A DNA stretch of 64,000 nucleotides from UBA288 sp050178135 (GCA_050178135.1 JBFXGJ010000003.1:66548-130547), one strand, 5' to 3'; positions 40,601 to 49,595 are shown, counted from the first letter of the stretch. Notes: generated by a model from the sequence alone, not told the origin. A program made the numbers and translations.

Positions 40601-41611
40601 TGTCGTCCGATACACGAGCGGCTTCGTCCTGGTGGCGCACATCTCCATCGCCGTGCGGGACCAGGCATGCATCACCAGTTCGCTCTCGTCCTCGTTCAGG
40701 AAGGCCAGGTAGCCGAGCGGGCTCTCCGTGACGATGCCGGAGCCCTCGATCGCGTACGCGAGAAGCGCGTGTTCGGACTGTCCAGCCCTCTCGTAGAAGC
40801 CGAGCATGAACCGGAGGCGGGCCTCCCGGAGGCGCAGCGCCTGTTCCGCTTCCCACTCGGCCGTCACGTCGCGGCCGACGACCTGGTACTCCTCCGCCTG
40901 CCCATTGTCCCCGAAGAGCGCCCTGACCGAGAAGAGGACGTGATGCATCCTCCCGTCCCGGCCGAGAGCAGTCAGTTCGTGGACACGGATCGGGCTACCC
41001 GGGGAGAGAGATGAGAGGAACGATGGGAGACCGGCCGGATCCGCGGCCCAGATCACGTCGTTGATCTTCTGGCCAACAACCTCGCCAGGCCCGCGGAACC
41101 CCTCGACATGCGCCCGAAACGCCCGGTTCGCGAACGTGATCGTCCCGTCGTGGGTGAACCGGGCGATCAGTTCCACCTGGTCGTCGACGACGGAGCGGTA
41201 CCGCTCCTCGCTCCTTCTCAACCGCTCCTCTGCCTCGCGGCGGTGGATCGCCTGCAGGACCCCGTGCTCCAGCTCGGCGTACTGGACGGACGGTTCACCC
41301 CCCTTCTGAATATAAAAGTCCACACCGTTGTTGATGGCGGCGATCGCAACCTCCTCGCGCCCCCGACCGGTGAAGAGGACGAACGGGACCTGGCCGAAGC
41401 GGTGCCGGACCTCTTTCAGGAACCCGATCCCGTCCATCCCGGGCATCTGGAAGTCGGAGATGACGGCGTCGAACCGTCCGCCGGCGAGCGCTGCAAGGCC
41501 TTCGGCAGCCGAGATCCGGGTCTCCACGCCGAGCTGCTCGCTCGTCTCCAGGTAGAGCCGACCGATCTCGAGAAGGGCGGGCTCGTCGTCAACGTAGAGG
41601 ACCCGGTACAT
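37670..41611 (-). CDS. Giant REC-PAS-GAF-multi-PAS histidine kinase
   Basis: 1313 residues, no membrane segment. Order: receiver 1-125 (Asp in VISDFQMPGMDG), PAS about 133-260, GAF about 270-420 (HMSVPVMEGDRVVMVAGVANK), PAS about 430-550, PAS about 555-690, a coiled coil about 690-735, PAS about 735-850, PAS about 855-985, PAS about 990-1105, then DHp with His1115 in TRHDIRNNV and HATPase_c (NLLDNSVRHGG, DDGTGIP, LGLFLAREIL). An N-terminal receiver on a cytoplasmic kinase suggests it is an intermediate of a phosphorelay and integrates several internal cues. Same kinase group as those at 5127, 15411, 22439 and 55302. Confidence 0.87.
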   Translation of the reverse strand: MYRVLYVDDEPALLEIGRLYLETSEQLGVETRISAAEGLAALAGGRFDAVISDFQMPGMDGIGFLKEVRHRFGQVPFVLFTGRGREEVAIAAINNGVDFYIQKGGEPSVQYAELEHGVLQAIHRREAEERLRRSEERYRSVVDDQVELIARFTHDGTITFANRAFRAHVEGFRGPGEVVGQKINDVIWAADPAGLPSFLSSLSPGSPIRVHELTALGRDGRMHHVLFSVRALFGDNGQAEEYQVVGRDVTAEWEAEQALRLREARLRFMLGFYERAGQSEHALLAYAIEGSGIVTESPLGYLAFLNEDESELVMHAWSRTAMEMCATRTKPLVYRTTSTGLWGEPVRQRRPVITNDYAAPNPKKRGYPEGHPPIRRHMSVPVMEGDRVVMVAGVANKEVDYTENDVSELSLLMQGLWQVLKGKRAEASLRESEERYRLVSECSGHLVYDLDIESGAIRWSGPVERVTGETPEAFQAVGIAGWEARIHPDDRARVTTALEDAIARGDDFWVEYRFRRADGTYIPVEDLGAFITDAEGRARRMVGTMNDLSGRRQVEEALRQSEERYRGITERIRDLVFVLDRNFNLSYISPSFEMISGASAAPFLGGPLPLDRLRPEDRVRIAEAMERSRALEPTGPLEVVYRAGDGRSLVLEFHGTPIVEDGHLAGVQLIAHDITGLREAQERLREANEGLAEREEELREQLERLVRRERQLRESEARFRAIFDHAPVALTLSDVHGKLCLAANPAFERITGVPVEEAIGKGAAEMGLVNPDISDSLSQEIASRGGVDNLPITFERVGGEAREGLLSAIPILLEDRPAVLTLVVDVTEQNRAVELVRESERRLRSFFDSMAEAVFITDEEGRIIEWNPAAERISGLGRNEAIGMPSGEMSFRCLPSERRTERERARLEEVVQNVFRSGEAPFLGPREIEVERADGTRIIVRQTVFLIPTTRGVRIGSVALEITDQVRAAEALRASEERFRRLFERIPLGIALVGTDFRFQEVNPAFSRMLGYPGEELIGREFSSITHPDDIPVGLAETRRLLAREIPFFQLEKRYLARDGRVVWGLVTVFPILDDQGRVTLLIPVIEDITERRLAENALRTANRQLGLLASITRHDIRNNVMVMLGYLSLAQDQTPDPVQLAVLERLKATTRRIQEQIEFTGLFEHLGSRDPEWQPLAGIVSDLRVPVGVVLAGETGGFEVFADLMLGHVFSNLLDNSVRHGGPAVSRVHVGADETDEGLVVVFEDDGTGIPEEEKEAVFERGVGKHTGLGLFLAREILALTGITIRETGVPGRGARFELVVPPGAFRSGDGD

Positions 41612-41676
41612 GGAGGCAACCCAGTAGTAGCATACTCATGCCCTTGGTATTTAACAGCAGGGGATCGAGACCCGGC

Positions 41677-42141
41677 TCATGCCGGGCCCGATCGCTTCCC
41701 CGTGACCGCAACGGGGTCGAGCCGGACCACGACGGTGGCCGCGAGGGACTCCGGGGAGAACACCCCCAGGTCCTCACCCGCGTACTTCCGGGCGAAAGCG
41801 CCGAGCGCCAGCCGTTTCTCCATCGATTCCTCGACCATCGTGCAGGTCCCCATGCCGGCGACCGAGCGGTAGCGCATCCCGTGAGCACAGGCGGTCTCTC
41901 CCGCCACCACCGCGGCGTCGACGACGGCGACGAACCCGGCGCGGGGGTTCCGGCCGAGCAGGTCGAGCTTCTTTCCCTCCTGTGCCATGTGAAGGTAGAG
42001 CGCCCCGTTCATCCTGACGAAGCAGAGAGGGACGGTGTACGGCGCGGGGTCGTCGTGGAGGGCGAGGACCAGGTACGGGGCTGCGTCGATGACCTCGTTC
42101 CACCAGCGCGGGTCGGTCACCTCCCTGTCGGAGCGGCGCAT
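41677..42141 (-). CDS. Pyridoxamine 5'-phosphate oxidase-like flavin-binding protein
   Basis: 154 residues from the ATG at 42141 (GAGGCGG upstream). Split-barrel FMN-binding fold of the Nim/PNPOx-like group: APYLVLALHDDPAPYTVPLCFVRMNGALYLHMA, KLDLLGRNPRAGFVAV, and a later MRYRSVAGMGTCTMV strand. These proteins are common in anaerobes and include nitroimidazole reductases; the real substrate is unknown. Divergent from mre11. Confidence 0.8.
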   Translation of the reverse strand: MRRSDREVTDPRWWNEVIDAAPYLVLALHDDPAPYTVPLCFVRMNGALYLHMAQEGKKLDLLGRNPRAGFVAVVDAAVVAGETACAHGMRYRSVAGMGTCTMVEESMEKRLALGAFARKYAGEDLGVFSPESLAATVVVRLDPVAVTGKRSGPA

Positions 42142-42278
42142 CAGCCGCCTCGCGGGCCCGGGGGCTTCGTCCAGCCGAACATGGGCATGGTGTGGGTACC
42201 GGACGCGAAGTAACTTTCGCGGGATTCCGGGTCCCGGAGCGCACCTTGATGCCATCGGGGGCCGCACGGTTCTACTGC

Positions 42279-43625
42279 ATGGGCACGGGCGACGTAACGG
42301 CTGACCCGGAGAGGCGGGCGACCTTCCGGTTTGCCCACCTGGCGGACCTCCACATCGGGGCCTGGCGCGAGCGGCCGCTTGCCGAGGCCGCCGTGCAGGC
42401 CTTCCGCGACGCGATCGAGCGCTGCATCGCCGAGCAGGTCGACTTCATCGTCCTGGCGGGCGACCTCTTCGACTCGCCCCTGCCCGGGATGGACTTCGTC
42501 TGCGCGACCGCCGAGCTCCTCTGCCGGGTCCGGGACGCCGGCATCCCGACCTACGTCACCTACGGCTCGCACGACTACAGCCCGACCTCGAGCTCGGTGA
42601 TCGACGTGCTGGAGGCGGCAGGGCTGTTCACCAGGCTGCCCGGCCCCGACAGGGTGGGGGAGGGCGATGGGGCGCTCCTCCGGCCCCGCTTTCTGGTCGA
42701 CGCCGGCACCAACGCGAAGCTTGCAGGCCTGCCGGGCCGGCAGCGTTCGCTCGAACGGGAGTGGTACGAGCGGCTCGACCACGACCACCTCGAGGCCGAG
42801 CCGGGGTTCAAGGTCTTCGTCTTTCACTCGGCGATCACGGAGGTGCTCCCCGAACACGAACGTTATGCCGAGTCGATGCCCCTCGCCCGGCTCCCCCCGG
42901 GCTTCGACTACTACGCGGGCGGCCACGTCCACGCCCGGATCGAGGCGCGGTCTGGCGGAGGACGCGGGATCGTCGCCTACCCCGGCCCGCTCCTGGGCTA
43001 CCAGTACGGCGACCTCGAGCGCGCCGCCGACACCCCGCGCGGTTTCTTCATCGTGACCGTGGACGGAGGGGGGGTCGCCGGCCTCGAGTTCGTCGAGGTG
43101 CCGCTCCCGCCGGTCGTGGTGTACGCCATCGACGCCGGTGGGCGCACCCCGGGAGAGGTCGGCGCCCTCCTCGACCAAGCAGTGGAGGAACAGGACCACG
43201 CCGGAGCGATCGTGCTGCTCCGGGTGCGCGGCACCCTCGCCTCGGGCGAGCCGCACGAGGTCCCGTTCGGCGCGGCGCGGGCCGCGCTCGAGGAGCAGGG
43301 GGCGCTCTGCATCAGGCTGAGCCGCGCCGGCCTTGCCGGGCCGCGCGAACACCGCCCCGTCGGCGCTGGCGGATCCAAGGAGGAGATCGAGGCGCGTGTC
43401 CTTGCGGCGCACTGCGCGGGCTATCGCCCCGGCACGGCGCTGGACGACCCGGCCCTCGCCGCCGAGCTCGGAGCGCTCCTCGAGAACGATGCAGGGGCCA
43501 GGACGGCCCGCCGCCTCCTCGAGGCCGTCGCGATCGAGCCGGCCGAACACGAAAGCCTCCGTGCCTTCGCGCCCCGGGTCCGGGGGCGAGCCCGCGAGGT
43601 CCTGCCCGAGCTCCGGGAGGGCTGA
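42279..43625 (+). CDS. mre11: Mre11 DNA double-strand break repair nuclease
   Basis: 448 residues. Calcineurin-like phosphoesterase motifs are clear: LADLHIG (residues 21-27), LAGDLFDS, YGSHD, VFHSA and GGHVHA. The family's GNHD motif reads GSHD here; Asn is normally a metal ligand or transition-state contact, so the substitution deserves notice. With Rad50 it processes DNA ends. ATG at 42279 was chosen because similarity begins shortly after; in-frame ATG at 42249 is also possible. The stop (TGA at 43623) is directly followed by the rad50 ATG. Confidence 0.87.
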   Translation: MGTGDVTADPERRATFRFAHLADLHIGAWRERPLAEAAVQAFRDAIERCIAEQVDFIVLAGDLFDSPLPGMDFVCATAELLCRVRDAGIPTYVTYGSHDYSPTSSSVIDVLEAAGLFTRLPGPDRVGEGDGALLRPRFLVDAGTNAKLAGLPGRQRSLEREWYERLDHDHLEAEPGFKVFVFHSAITEVLPEHERYAESMPLARLPPGFDYYAGGHVHARIEARSGGGRGIVAYPGPLLGYQYGDLERAADTPRGFFIVTVDGGGVAGLEFVEVPLPPVVVYAIDAGGRTPGEVGALLDQAVEEQDHAGAIVLLRVRGTLASGEPHEVPFGAARAALEEQGALCIRLSRAGLAGPREHRPVGAGGSKEEIEARVLAAHCAGYRPGTALDDPALAAELGALLENDAGARTARRLLEAVAIEPAEHESLRAFAPRVRGRAREVLPELREG

Positions 43626-46232
43626 ATGCGCCTCGTCTCGCTCGCCCTCTCCAATATCCGCTCGTACGGCGAGGAGGAGACCATCGTCGAGTTCCCGCCG
43701 GGGGTGACCCTCTTCTGGGGCGATATCGGGAGCGGGAAGTCGACCATCCTGGCCGCGATCGAGTTCGGGCTCTTCGGCCTCGGCGATATCAAGAACACGC
43801 ACCTCCTCCGTCACGGGGCGCGGCGGGGCGACGTGACGGTCCGGTTCGCGGTCGATGGGACCGAGTTCGCCGTCCACCGGGCGGTCCAGCGGCGCACCCG
43901 GCGCAGGGATGGTGAGCCAGGCCCCGTCGAGCAGGTCGACGGCTGGTTCGAGGAGGATGGTGCCCGGACCCCGTACTCGACGACCGAACTGAAAGCCCGC
44001 GTCCTCGCGGTGCTCGGGTTCAACGAGCGGCCGGACCCGAAGGCGGGATCACGGATCTACCGGTACGCGGTCTACACCCCGCAGGAGGAGATGAAGCAGG
44101 TGCTCGTCCTGGGGCGCGAGGAGCGGCTCGACATCCTCCGGCGGGCCTTCGGCCTGGAGCAGTACCGCTGGGCCCGGCGGAACATCGACGAGCACCTGGT
44201 CCGCGGCATGATCGCCCCCGAGCAGGGGGTGCTCGCCGGCCTCGCCTCCGGACTCTCCGCGGCCATGGAGGAGGAGGGTCGGCTCAACGAGGATCTGGCA
44301 CGGCTCGGCGAGGAGACGGTGGGGGTCGAGGAGGCCTGCAGGCAGATCAACCAGGAGTGTACCCGGCTCGAGGAGGCGATCGGACCGCTCGCCGGGGCAC
44401 GCCCGGAGCGGGACCAGGTCGCGGGCGAGCACCGGTCTCTCGGGCAGGTGCTGGCGCGGGACCAGGTCGAGCTCGCCGGGGTGGACGGGGCGATCCAGAG
44501 CCTGGAACAGGCTGCTATCCTTCAGGGAGCGGAGGAGGAGGGCCGGTTCGAACGGCTTGCCGCGCAGTACGCGGAATGGGAACGGCTCAACCGGGAGCGG
44601 GCGGGCGTTCGCGCCGCCGCCGATCGGTTTCGAGCCCTCGACGATGAACGCCGGGAGCTCGTCGGGGCGATTGAGCGGGAGCGGGAACGGCTGGCGGGGT
44701 CGCTCGACACCCTCCAGGGCCGGCTCGACGGGGCCGGCGCCGCCGAAACGCTCGCGGCCCTGGAGGCGGAGGCGACCCGCCTGGAGGCAGAGGAGCGGTG
44801 CCTTTTCGAGGCGCTCGCTCCCGGGGACGGTCTGGCCGAGGAGACCGCGCTCTTCCGCGAGATGCGGGGGCGCGTGATCGCCGAGCGCGGGTTGGCAGAG
44901 AGCGAGAGAAGCCGGGTCGAGGCCGGATGGGAGGCGATCGCCTCGATCGGGGTCGGGGCCCCCTGCCCGACCTGCCGCCAGACCCTCGGCGAAGACCACC
45001 TGGAACAGGTCCGCGACGGTGCGATCGCGGAGGCGAGCCGGCTCGAGGCGCGGGCAGCCGACTGTGCCGAGACCCTCCGGCTCCTCGACCGGGACCTCGC
45101 GGCCCTGGACGAGCGGCAGCGCGAGTGCGAGCGGGTCCAGCAGGCCCTTCGCGACGTTCAGGCGGAGAAGGACCGACTCGAAGGTCGGCGGCGCGAACTG
45201 GAACGGAGAGCGGACGAGGCGGCCCGCGCCCGGGAGGAGTGCGCGTTGCTCGCTCACCGGCTCGAGTCCGGTGCGTACGGCATCGGGGAGCGGAACCGCC
45301 TCGTTCAGGTGGAGGCCGACCTGGAGACGGCCCGCACGGACGCCGACCGGTTCGCCGAGTGCGAGGCAGCGATCGGGCGGTGCGAGGCGGCGGGGGTCGT
45401 GGAGGCGTACCGAGCCGCCGCCCGCGCACGGGAGGAGGGGCTGGAGGCGGCGCGGCGCCTCGCCGGACGCCGGGAAGAACGGGAGCGTATCGCTCTTCGG
45501 GTCCGTGAGCGGGAGGTCGACCTTTCCGCCCTCGAACGCGATCTCGGGCGGCTCGGCGAGGCGGTAGCGCGCCTCGAGGCTCTCGAGGAGGAGCTCGACC
45601 GGGCCCGACAGCGGGAGGAGGAGGCCAGGACGGAGTGTATCCGGGTCCGGGTCGAGCGGGGCCGTCTCGAAGAGCGGCTCGTTGCTGTCCGGGCCGAGCG
45701 CGAGCGCCTGGAGGAGATCGAGCGCCGGCGCCGGTACCTCGGCGAGGTCCAGCGGTGGCTCCTCGGCCACGTCGTGCCGGCGATCGTCGAGATCGAGACC
45801 GGGGTGCTGGACAGCATTCGGGACCGCTTCGAGGGGCTCTTCGCGGACTGGTTCGCCCGGCTCGTCGAGGCCGACGACCTCCACGTCACGGTGGACGCTT
45901 CCTTCTCACCCGTCATCCAGTCGGGCGGGTACGAGCTCGAGCCCGAGACCCTCTCGGGTGGGGAGCGGACGAGCCTGGCGCTCGCCTATCGCCTCGCCCT
46001 GAATACCATGGTGCGGCAGGAGGCGGGGATCACCCGCGAGAGCCTCCTGGTCCTGGACGAGCCGACCGACGGGTTCTCGTCCCAGCAGCTCAACCGGCTC
46101 CGGGAGGTCCTGGCGGAGACGGGGTGCGACCAGACGATCATCGTCTCGCACGAGCAGGAGCTCGAAGGGGTCGCCGACGCCGTCTACGGCGTGACAAAGG
46201 AGAGCCGCGGGTCGCGGGTCGTCCACCTCTGA
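43626..46232 (+). CDS. rad50: Rad50 SMC-like ATPase
   Basis: 868 residues, about the usual archaeal length. Walker A GDIGSGKST at 32-40, long Arg/Glu/Ala coiled coil, zinc hook CPTC (Cys447 and Cys450) at the apex, returning coiled coil, signature LSGGERTSLALAYRLAL, and Walker B LLVLDEPTDGF near the C-terminus. It dimerises through zinc at the hook and, with Mre11, tethers and opens DNA ends. Start abuts the mre11 stop with no spacer, so the pair is translationally coupled. NurA and HerA are not in the window. Confidence 0.92.
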   Translation: MRLVSLALSNIRSYGEEETIVEFPPGVTLFWGDIGSGKSTILAAIEFGLFGLGDIKNTHLLRHGARRGDVTVRFAVDGTEFAVHRAVQRRTRRRDGEPGPVEQVDGWFEEDGARTPYSTTELKARVLAVLGFNERPDPKAGSRIYRYAVYTPQEEMKQVLVLGREERLDILRRAFGLEQYRWARRNIDEHLVRGMIAPEQGVLAGLASGLSAAMEEEGRLNEDLARLGEETVGVEEACRQINQECTRLEEAIGPLAGARPERDQVAGEHRSLGQVLARDQVELAGVDGAIQSLEQAAILQGAEEEGRFERLAAQYAEWERLNRERAGVRAAADRFRALDDERRELVGAIERERERLAGSLDTLQGRLDGAGAAETLAALEAEATRLEAEERCLFEALAPGDGLAEETALFREMRGRVIAERGLAESERSRVEAGWEAIASIGVGAPCPTCRQTLGEDHLEQVRDGAIAEASRLEARAADCAETLRLLDRDLAALDERQRECERVQQALRDVQAEKDRLEGRRRELERRADEAARAREECALLAHRLESGAYGIGERNRLVQVEADLETARTDADRFAECEAAIGRCEAAGVVEAYRAAARAREEGLEAARRLAGRREERERIALRVREREVDLSALERDLGRLGEAVARLEALEEELDRARQREEEARTECIRVRVERGRLEERLVAVRAERERLEEIERRRRYLGEVQRWLLGHVVPAIVEIETGVLDSIRDRFEGLFADWFARLVEADDLHVTVDASFSPVIQSGGYELEPETLSGGERTSLALAYRLALNTMVRQEAGITRESLLVLDEPTDGFSSQQLNRLREVLAETGCDQTIIVSHEQELEGVADAVYGVTKESRGSRVVHL

Positions 46233-46241
46233 CAGGGCATC

Positions 46242-46808
46242 TCAGGGCCGGGTGGCCAGGACCAGGTAGTGATAGGGGCCCGAGGGCGCGATCGACTCGA
46301 CAACAAAGCCGGCCGCGCGGACCAACCCTGCAGCCTCCTCCTCGCTGAACCGGATCTCGACCGGCGGCCCGACCAGGTCGCCGCCCGAGAGGGTCTCCTC
46401 TTTCCTCCAGTCGATGCTGGCGAGCCGCCCGCCGGGCTTCAGCGTGGTCATCGCGTTCTGGAGGGCGACAGCCGGGTCGGCGAAGTCGTGGAGACAGTTG
46501 CCGTAGAAGACGAGGTCGGCGCAGCCCTCGCAGACCGCGAGCTCCTCCGCCGTGATCGCCCGGATGCGGATGTTCTCCAGCCCCTCCTCCTCGGCCTGCT
46601 CGTGGAGACGGGTCAGCCGTTCGACCGACGGGTCGACCGCATAGACGACCCCGCGGGACCCGACCCGCCGCGCGATCGGGAGGGTGAAGTAGCCGTCGCC
46701 GGAACCGACGTCGGCCACGATGCCCCGGGGGGCCACACCAACCGTGTCCAGGACCGCCTCGGGATCCTGCCACCGTCTCCGCTCCGTATCGTCACGGTGC
46801 TCCATCAT
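46242..46808 (-). CDS. Class I SAM-dependent methyltransferase
   Basis: 188 residues, compact Rossmann core. Motif I is VADVGSGDGYFTLPIARRVG, then VYAVDPSVERL, and ADLVFYGNCLHDFADP at motif IV; a typical archaeal UbiE-like small methyltransferase. GGRLASIDWRKEETLSGG follows as strand 5. Substrate unknown. Start is one of two adjacent ATGs (46808 or 46805). It is convergent with rad50 (9-nt gap) and divergent from another methyltransferase. Confidence 0.8.
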   Translation of the reverse strand: MMEHRDDTERRRWQDPEAVLDTVGVAPRGIVADVGSGDGYFTLPIARRVGSRGVVYAVDPSVERLTRLHEQAEEEGLENIRIRAITAEELAVCEGCADLVFYGNCLHDFADPAVALQNAMTTLKPGGRLASIDWRKEETLSGGDLVGPPVEIRFSEEEAAGLVRAAGFVVESIAPSGPYHYLVLATRP

Positions 46809-46861
46809 CCACGTAAGCTCGACAACGACCCATATCAAGGTGCTGGCGCCCATTGATGCAG

Positions 46862-46871
46862 TTTCATATAC
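46862..46871 (+). promoter_or_regulatory. TATA box for the methyltransferase at 46896
   Basis: TTTCATATAC is centred about 29 nt before the ATG at 46896 and no Shine-Dalgarno intervenes, indicating a leaderless transcript. Confidence 0.55.
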
Positions 46872-46895
46872 ACGAAACACCACACCTGGACTACG

Positions 46896-47696
46896 ATGGG
46901 CAGCACTCCGGACTACGTCCACGGCTACTCGGCCACAGAGGAGCAGCGTCTCTCCGACCAGGCCGGAACCCTCGCGACGCTCCTCCACCGGGACACCCGG
47001 TTCCCGCCGGGCTCCCTCGTGCTCGAGGCGGGGTGCGGCACCGGCGCCCAGACCGCGTTCGTGGCCGCTGCGAGCCCGGGGGCACGCCTGGTCTCGGTCG
47101 ACCGTTCGGCCCCATCACTCCGCGCCGCCCGGTCCCGGGCGCTCGGGACCGACCTTCTCCGCGGTGATATCGACGCCCTGCCGTTCCGGGACGGGTCCTT
47201 CGACCACGTCTTCGTCTGCTTCGTCCTCGAGCACCTCACCGACCCGCCGGGGGCGCTCGACCGCCTCCGCCGGCTCCTCCGACCCGGCGGCACCTGCAAC
47301 GTGATCGAGGGCGACCACGGCTCCTGTTACTACCATCCCGAGACGCCCGAGGCGGCGGAGGCGTGGTGGGCCCTCGTCCGCGCCCAGGCGGCTGTAGGCG
47401 GAGACGCCCTGGTCGGCCGGCGGCTCTACCCGCTCCTCGCTGAGGCCGGCTTCCAGGAGGTGACGGTCTCGCCGCGCATGGTCTATGCGGACGAAAGCCG
47501 GCCGGGAATCCAGGAGGGGTTCGTCCAGAAGCCGATCGTCCCGATGGTGGAGGGGGCGCGTGAGCGGGCGATCGGACTCGGGCTCATCGAGCCGGGAACC
47601 TTCGACCGGGGGATCGCCGACCTTCGCCGGACCGGGCGGCCGGGCGGCACCTTCTGCTACACCTTCTTCCGGGCGACCGGGGTGAACCCGGGCTGA
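46896..47696 (+). CDS. Class I SAM-dependent methyltransferase
   Basis: 266 residues. Motif I VLEAGCGTGAQTAFVAAAS, VSVDRSAPSL, GDIDALPFRDGSFDHVFVCFVLEHL (motif IV) and RRLLRPGGT. The C-terminal part contains EGDHGSCYYHP and VVYADESRPG-like segments seen in a group of methanogen methyltransferases of unknown substrate. Its neighbours are a divergent methyltransferase and a convergent kinase. Confidence 0.82.
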   Translation: MGSTPDYVHGYSATEEQRLSDQAGTLATLLHRDTRFPPGSLVLEAGCGTGAQTAFVAAASPGARLVSVDRSAPSLRAARSRALGTDLLRGDIDALPFRDGSFDHVFVCFVLEHLTDPPGALDRLRRLLRPGGTCNVIEGDHGSCYYHPETPEAAEAWWALVRAQAAVGGDALVGRRLYPLLAEAGFQEVTVSPRMVYADESRPGIQEGFVQKPIVPMVEGARERAIGLGLIEPGTFDRGIADLRRTGRPGGTFCYTFFRATGVNPG

Positions 47697-47723
47697 CGAA
47701 CCCGGAGCAGGACGTCCACCCGG

Positions 47724-49595
47724 TCACGGGCCCGGCAACGGGGACGGCGAGTCCATCCCGCCGGTGGGGCCTTTGTCCGCCGCGGGGAGGGTGAAGAAGA
47801 AGGTGCTGCCCCGACCCGGTTCGGACTCCACCCAGGTCCGCCCCCCGTGGAGATCGACGATCCGGGCGACGAGGGCGAGGCCGATCCCGGTCCCCTCGTA
47901 CTCGTCCCGGGTGTGGAGGCGCTGGAAGATCACGAAGATCCGGTCGAAGTACTCGGGCTCGATCCCGATCCCGTTGTCCTCCACCGCGAACCTCCAGGAC
48001 CGGCCGTCCTGTTCCGCCGAGACGCGCACTCGCGGAGGTACGTCCTGGCGGCGGAACTTGAGCGCGTTGCTCAGCAGGTTGGCAAAGACCTGGCCGAGCT
48101 GGGTCGGGTCGGCCATCACCCGGGGCAGGGGACCGTGCTCGACGACCCCGCCGGAAGCCTCGATCGCCGGGGAGAGGTCCCGCAGCACCTCTTCGAAGAC
48201 GGCCCCACTCTCGACGGGCCTGGGATTGCTTCCCCGCGTCGAGACCCGGGAGAGCTGGAGGAGGTCCTGGATCAGGGCCTGCATCCGGACGCCTGCCTCG
48301 ACGATGAACCCGATGTACTCGTCCGCGTCGGGCCCGAGCCTCCCCCGGTACCGTCGCTGCAGGAGCTGGCTGAAGCTGACCACCGACCGGAGCGGCTCCT
48401 GGAGGTCGTGGCTCGAGACGTAGGCGAACCGCTCCAGCTCCTCGTTGGAGCGCCGGAGCCGTTCCGCCTGCGCCTCGAGGGCTGCCTCGGCCCGCTTCCG
48501 CCGGGTGATCTCGGAGAAGTAGAGGTTGACGTATCCCTGGTCGGGGATGGGCACCATCGCGATCGAATAGACGATGGGACCGCAGGAAGCCTCGAGTTCG
48601 CGCAGCACGCCCAGGTCGAGCGAGACGGCCACCTCCTCGCAGAGGTGGGGCGAGAACCGATCCCCCCGCCCGATCCCCCAGGCCTCGAGGACCGCCTCGC
48701 CGGCCGGGTTGGTGTAGAGGACCGACCCCGTCCCGTCGAGCCGCATCACCGGGAACGGGGACTCGGAGAGGAAGACGGCAGCCGAACCGAGCTCGGCCTC
48801 CTTCTGCTCGAGGGCTTCGAGGGACCGGCGGAGCCGGTCCTCGACCTCGGTTCGCTGGACGACCTCTACTTCGAGCTCGGCGCGCGAGGCGGTGAGGGCC
48901 CGCAGGTCGGCCGTCATGCGGTTGAAGGAGCGTCCGAGCTCGCCCAGCTCGTCGTCGCCGTGCGCCGGCAGGACGAAGGAGAGGTCGCCCGAGCCGACGG
49001 CCCGGGTCCCCTCCTGGAGGGTGGCGATCGAGGCGAGCACCTGTCGGAAGTTGAGCAGGTAACTCACGAGCAAAAACGCAGCGAAGACCGCGACGAGGGA
49101 GGAGACGAGGAGGGTGCTCTGCCGCTCCACGCTCTCCTGCTTGTCCTGGATCAGAACGACAAGGTCCAGGGTGTCCTGGACGAGTGCCCGGTTCACCTCC
49201 GCGACCTGGCTCCAGGCTGCCGGCACGCCCCCTGCTCCCGCACCATCGCCGGCAGCCACCTCCTCGAAGACGTCGCCGAGCCCCTTCCAGGACTCCTCGA
49301 GCGCCGAGCAGAGCGCCTGCTCCCGGGCTCCATCCGCGGAGAGGGACACGAGTGCCTTTCCGAACGCTGCGTGCTCCAGGCGCCACTGGGCGAGCTGGCG
49401 GTCGTCGCGCAGGAGGAGGTAGCTGGAGGAGAGGTCGCTCAGAAGGTGTGCCCTCGCGTGGAGGTCCTCGGCGAGGACCTCACGCTCCTCGATCCCGCCC
49501 ATCCGGAACTCCGTCCCGACCACCGAGGCGGAGATGATCACCACGGCTAATCCGAAGACGAGCATGATGATCGTCAGCCGCGTCCTGATCTTCAC
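47724..49595 (-). CDS. HAMP-PAS sensor histidine kinase (phytochrome-like kinase core)
   Basis: 623 residues. TM1 at about 8-27, an extracytoplasmic helical bundle about 30-165, TM2 about 168-190, HAMP about 190-245, coiled coil, PAS about 270-380, HisKA with His in FAYVSSHDLQEPLRSVVSF, and HATPase_c (NLLSNALKFR, DNGIGI, GTGIGLALV). This SSHDLQEP core is the type seen in bacteriophytochrome-like and cyanobacterial kinases, distinct from the TRHDI group here. The outer four-helix bundle suggests a ligand or stress sensor. No adjacent regulator gene. Confidence 0.86.
   Translation of the reverse strand: MKIRTRLTIIMLVFGLAVVIISASVVGTEFRMGGIEEREVLAEDLHARAHLLSDLSSSYLLLRDDRQLAQWRLEHAAFGKALVSLSADGAREQALCSALEESWKGLGDVFEEVAAGDGAGAGGVPAAWSQVAEVNRALVQDTLDLVVLIQDKQESVERQSTLLVSSLVAVFAAFLLVSYLLNFRQVLASIATLQEGTRAVGSGDLSFVLPAHGDDELGELGRSFNRMTADLRALTASRAELEVEVVQRTEVEDRLRRSLEALEQKEAELGSAAVFLSESPFPVMRLDGTGSVLYTNPAGEAVLEAWGIGRGDRFSPHLCEEVAVSLDLGVLRELEASCGPIVYSIAMVPIPDQGYVNLYFSEITRRKRAEAALEAQAERLRRSNEELERFAYVSSHDLQEPLRSVVSFSQLLQRRYRGRLGPDADEYIGFIVEAGVRMQALIQDLLQLSRVSTRGSNPRPVESGAVFEEVLRDLSPAIEASGGVVEHGPLPRVMADPTQLGQVFANLLSNALKFRRQDVPPRVRVSAEQDGRSWRFAVEDNGIGIEPEYFDRIFVIFQRLHTRDEYEGTGIGLALVARIVDLHGGRTWVESEPGRGSTFFFTLPAADKGPTGGMDSPSPLPGP

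Noticed and set aside
37949..41014. 1021-codon plus-strand open frame
   Set aside because: Antisense to the giant PAS kinase; composition (Asp/Pro/Arg/Glu-rich with no fold pattern) is that of a shadow frame.
37670..41611. Direct repeats within the multi-PAS kinase as a repeat element
   Set aside because: Similarity is at protein level between PAS units; no long nucleotide repeat is apparent.
44049..45884. 611-codon minus-strand open frame
   Set aside because: Lies wholly within rad50 on the opposite strand; the rad50 frame has clear Walker, hook and signature motifs.
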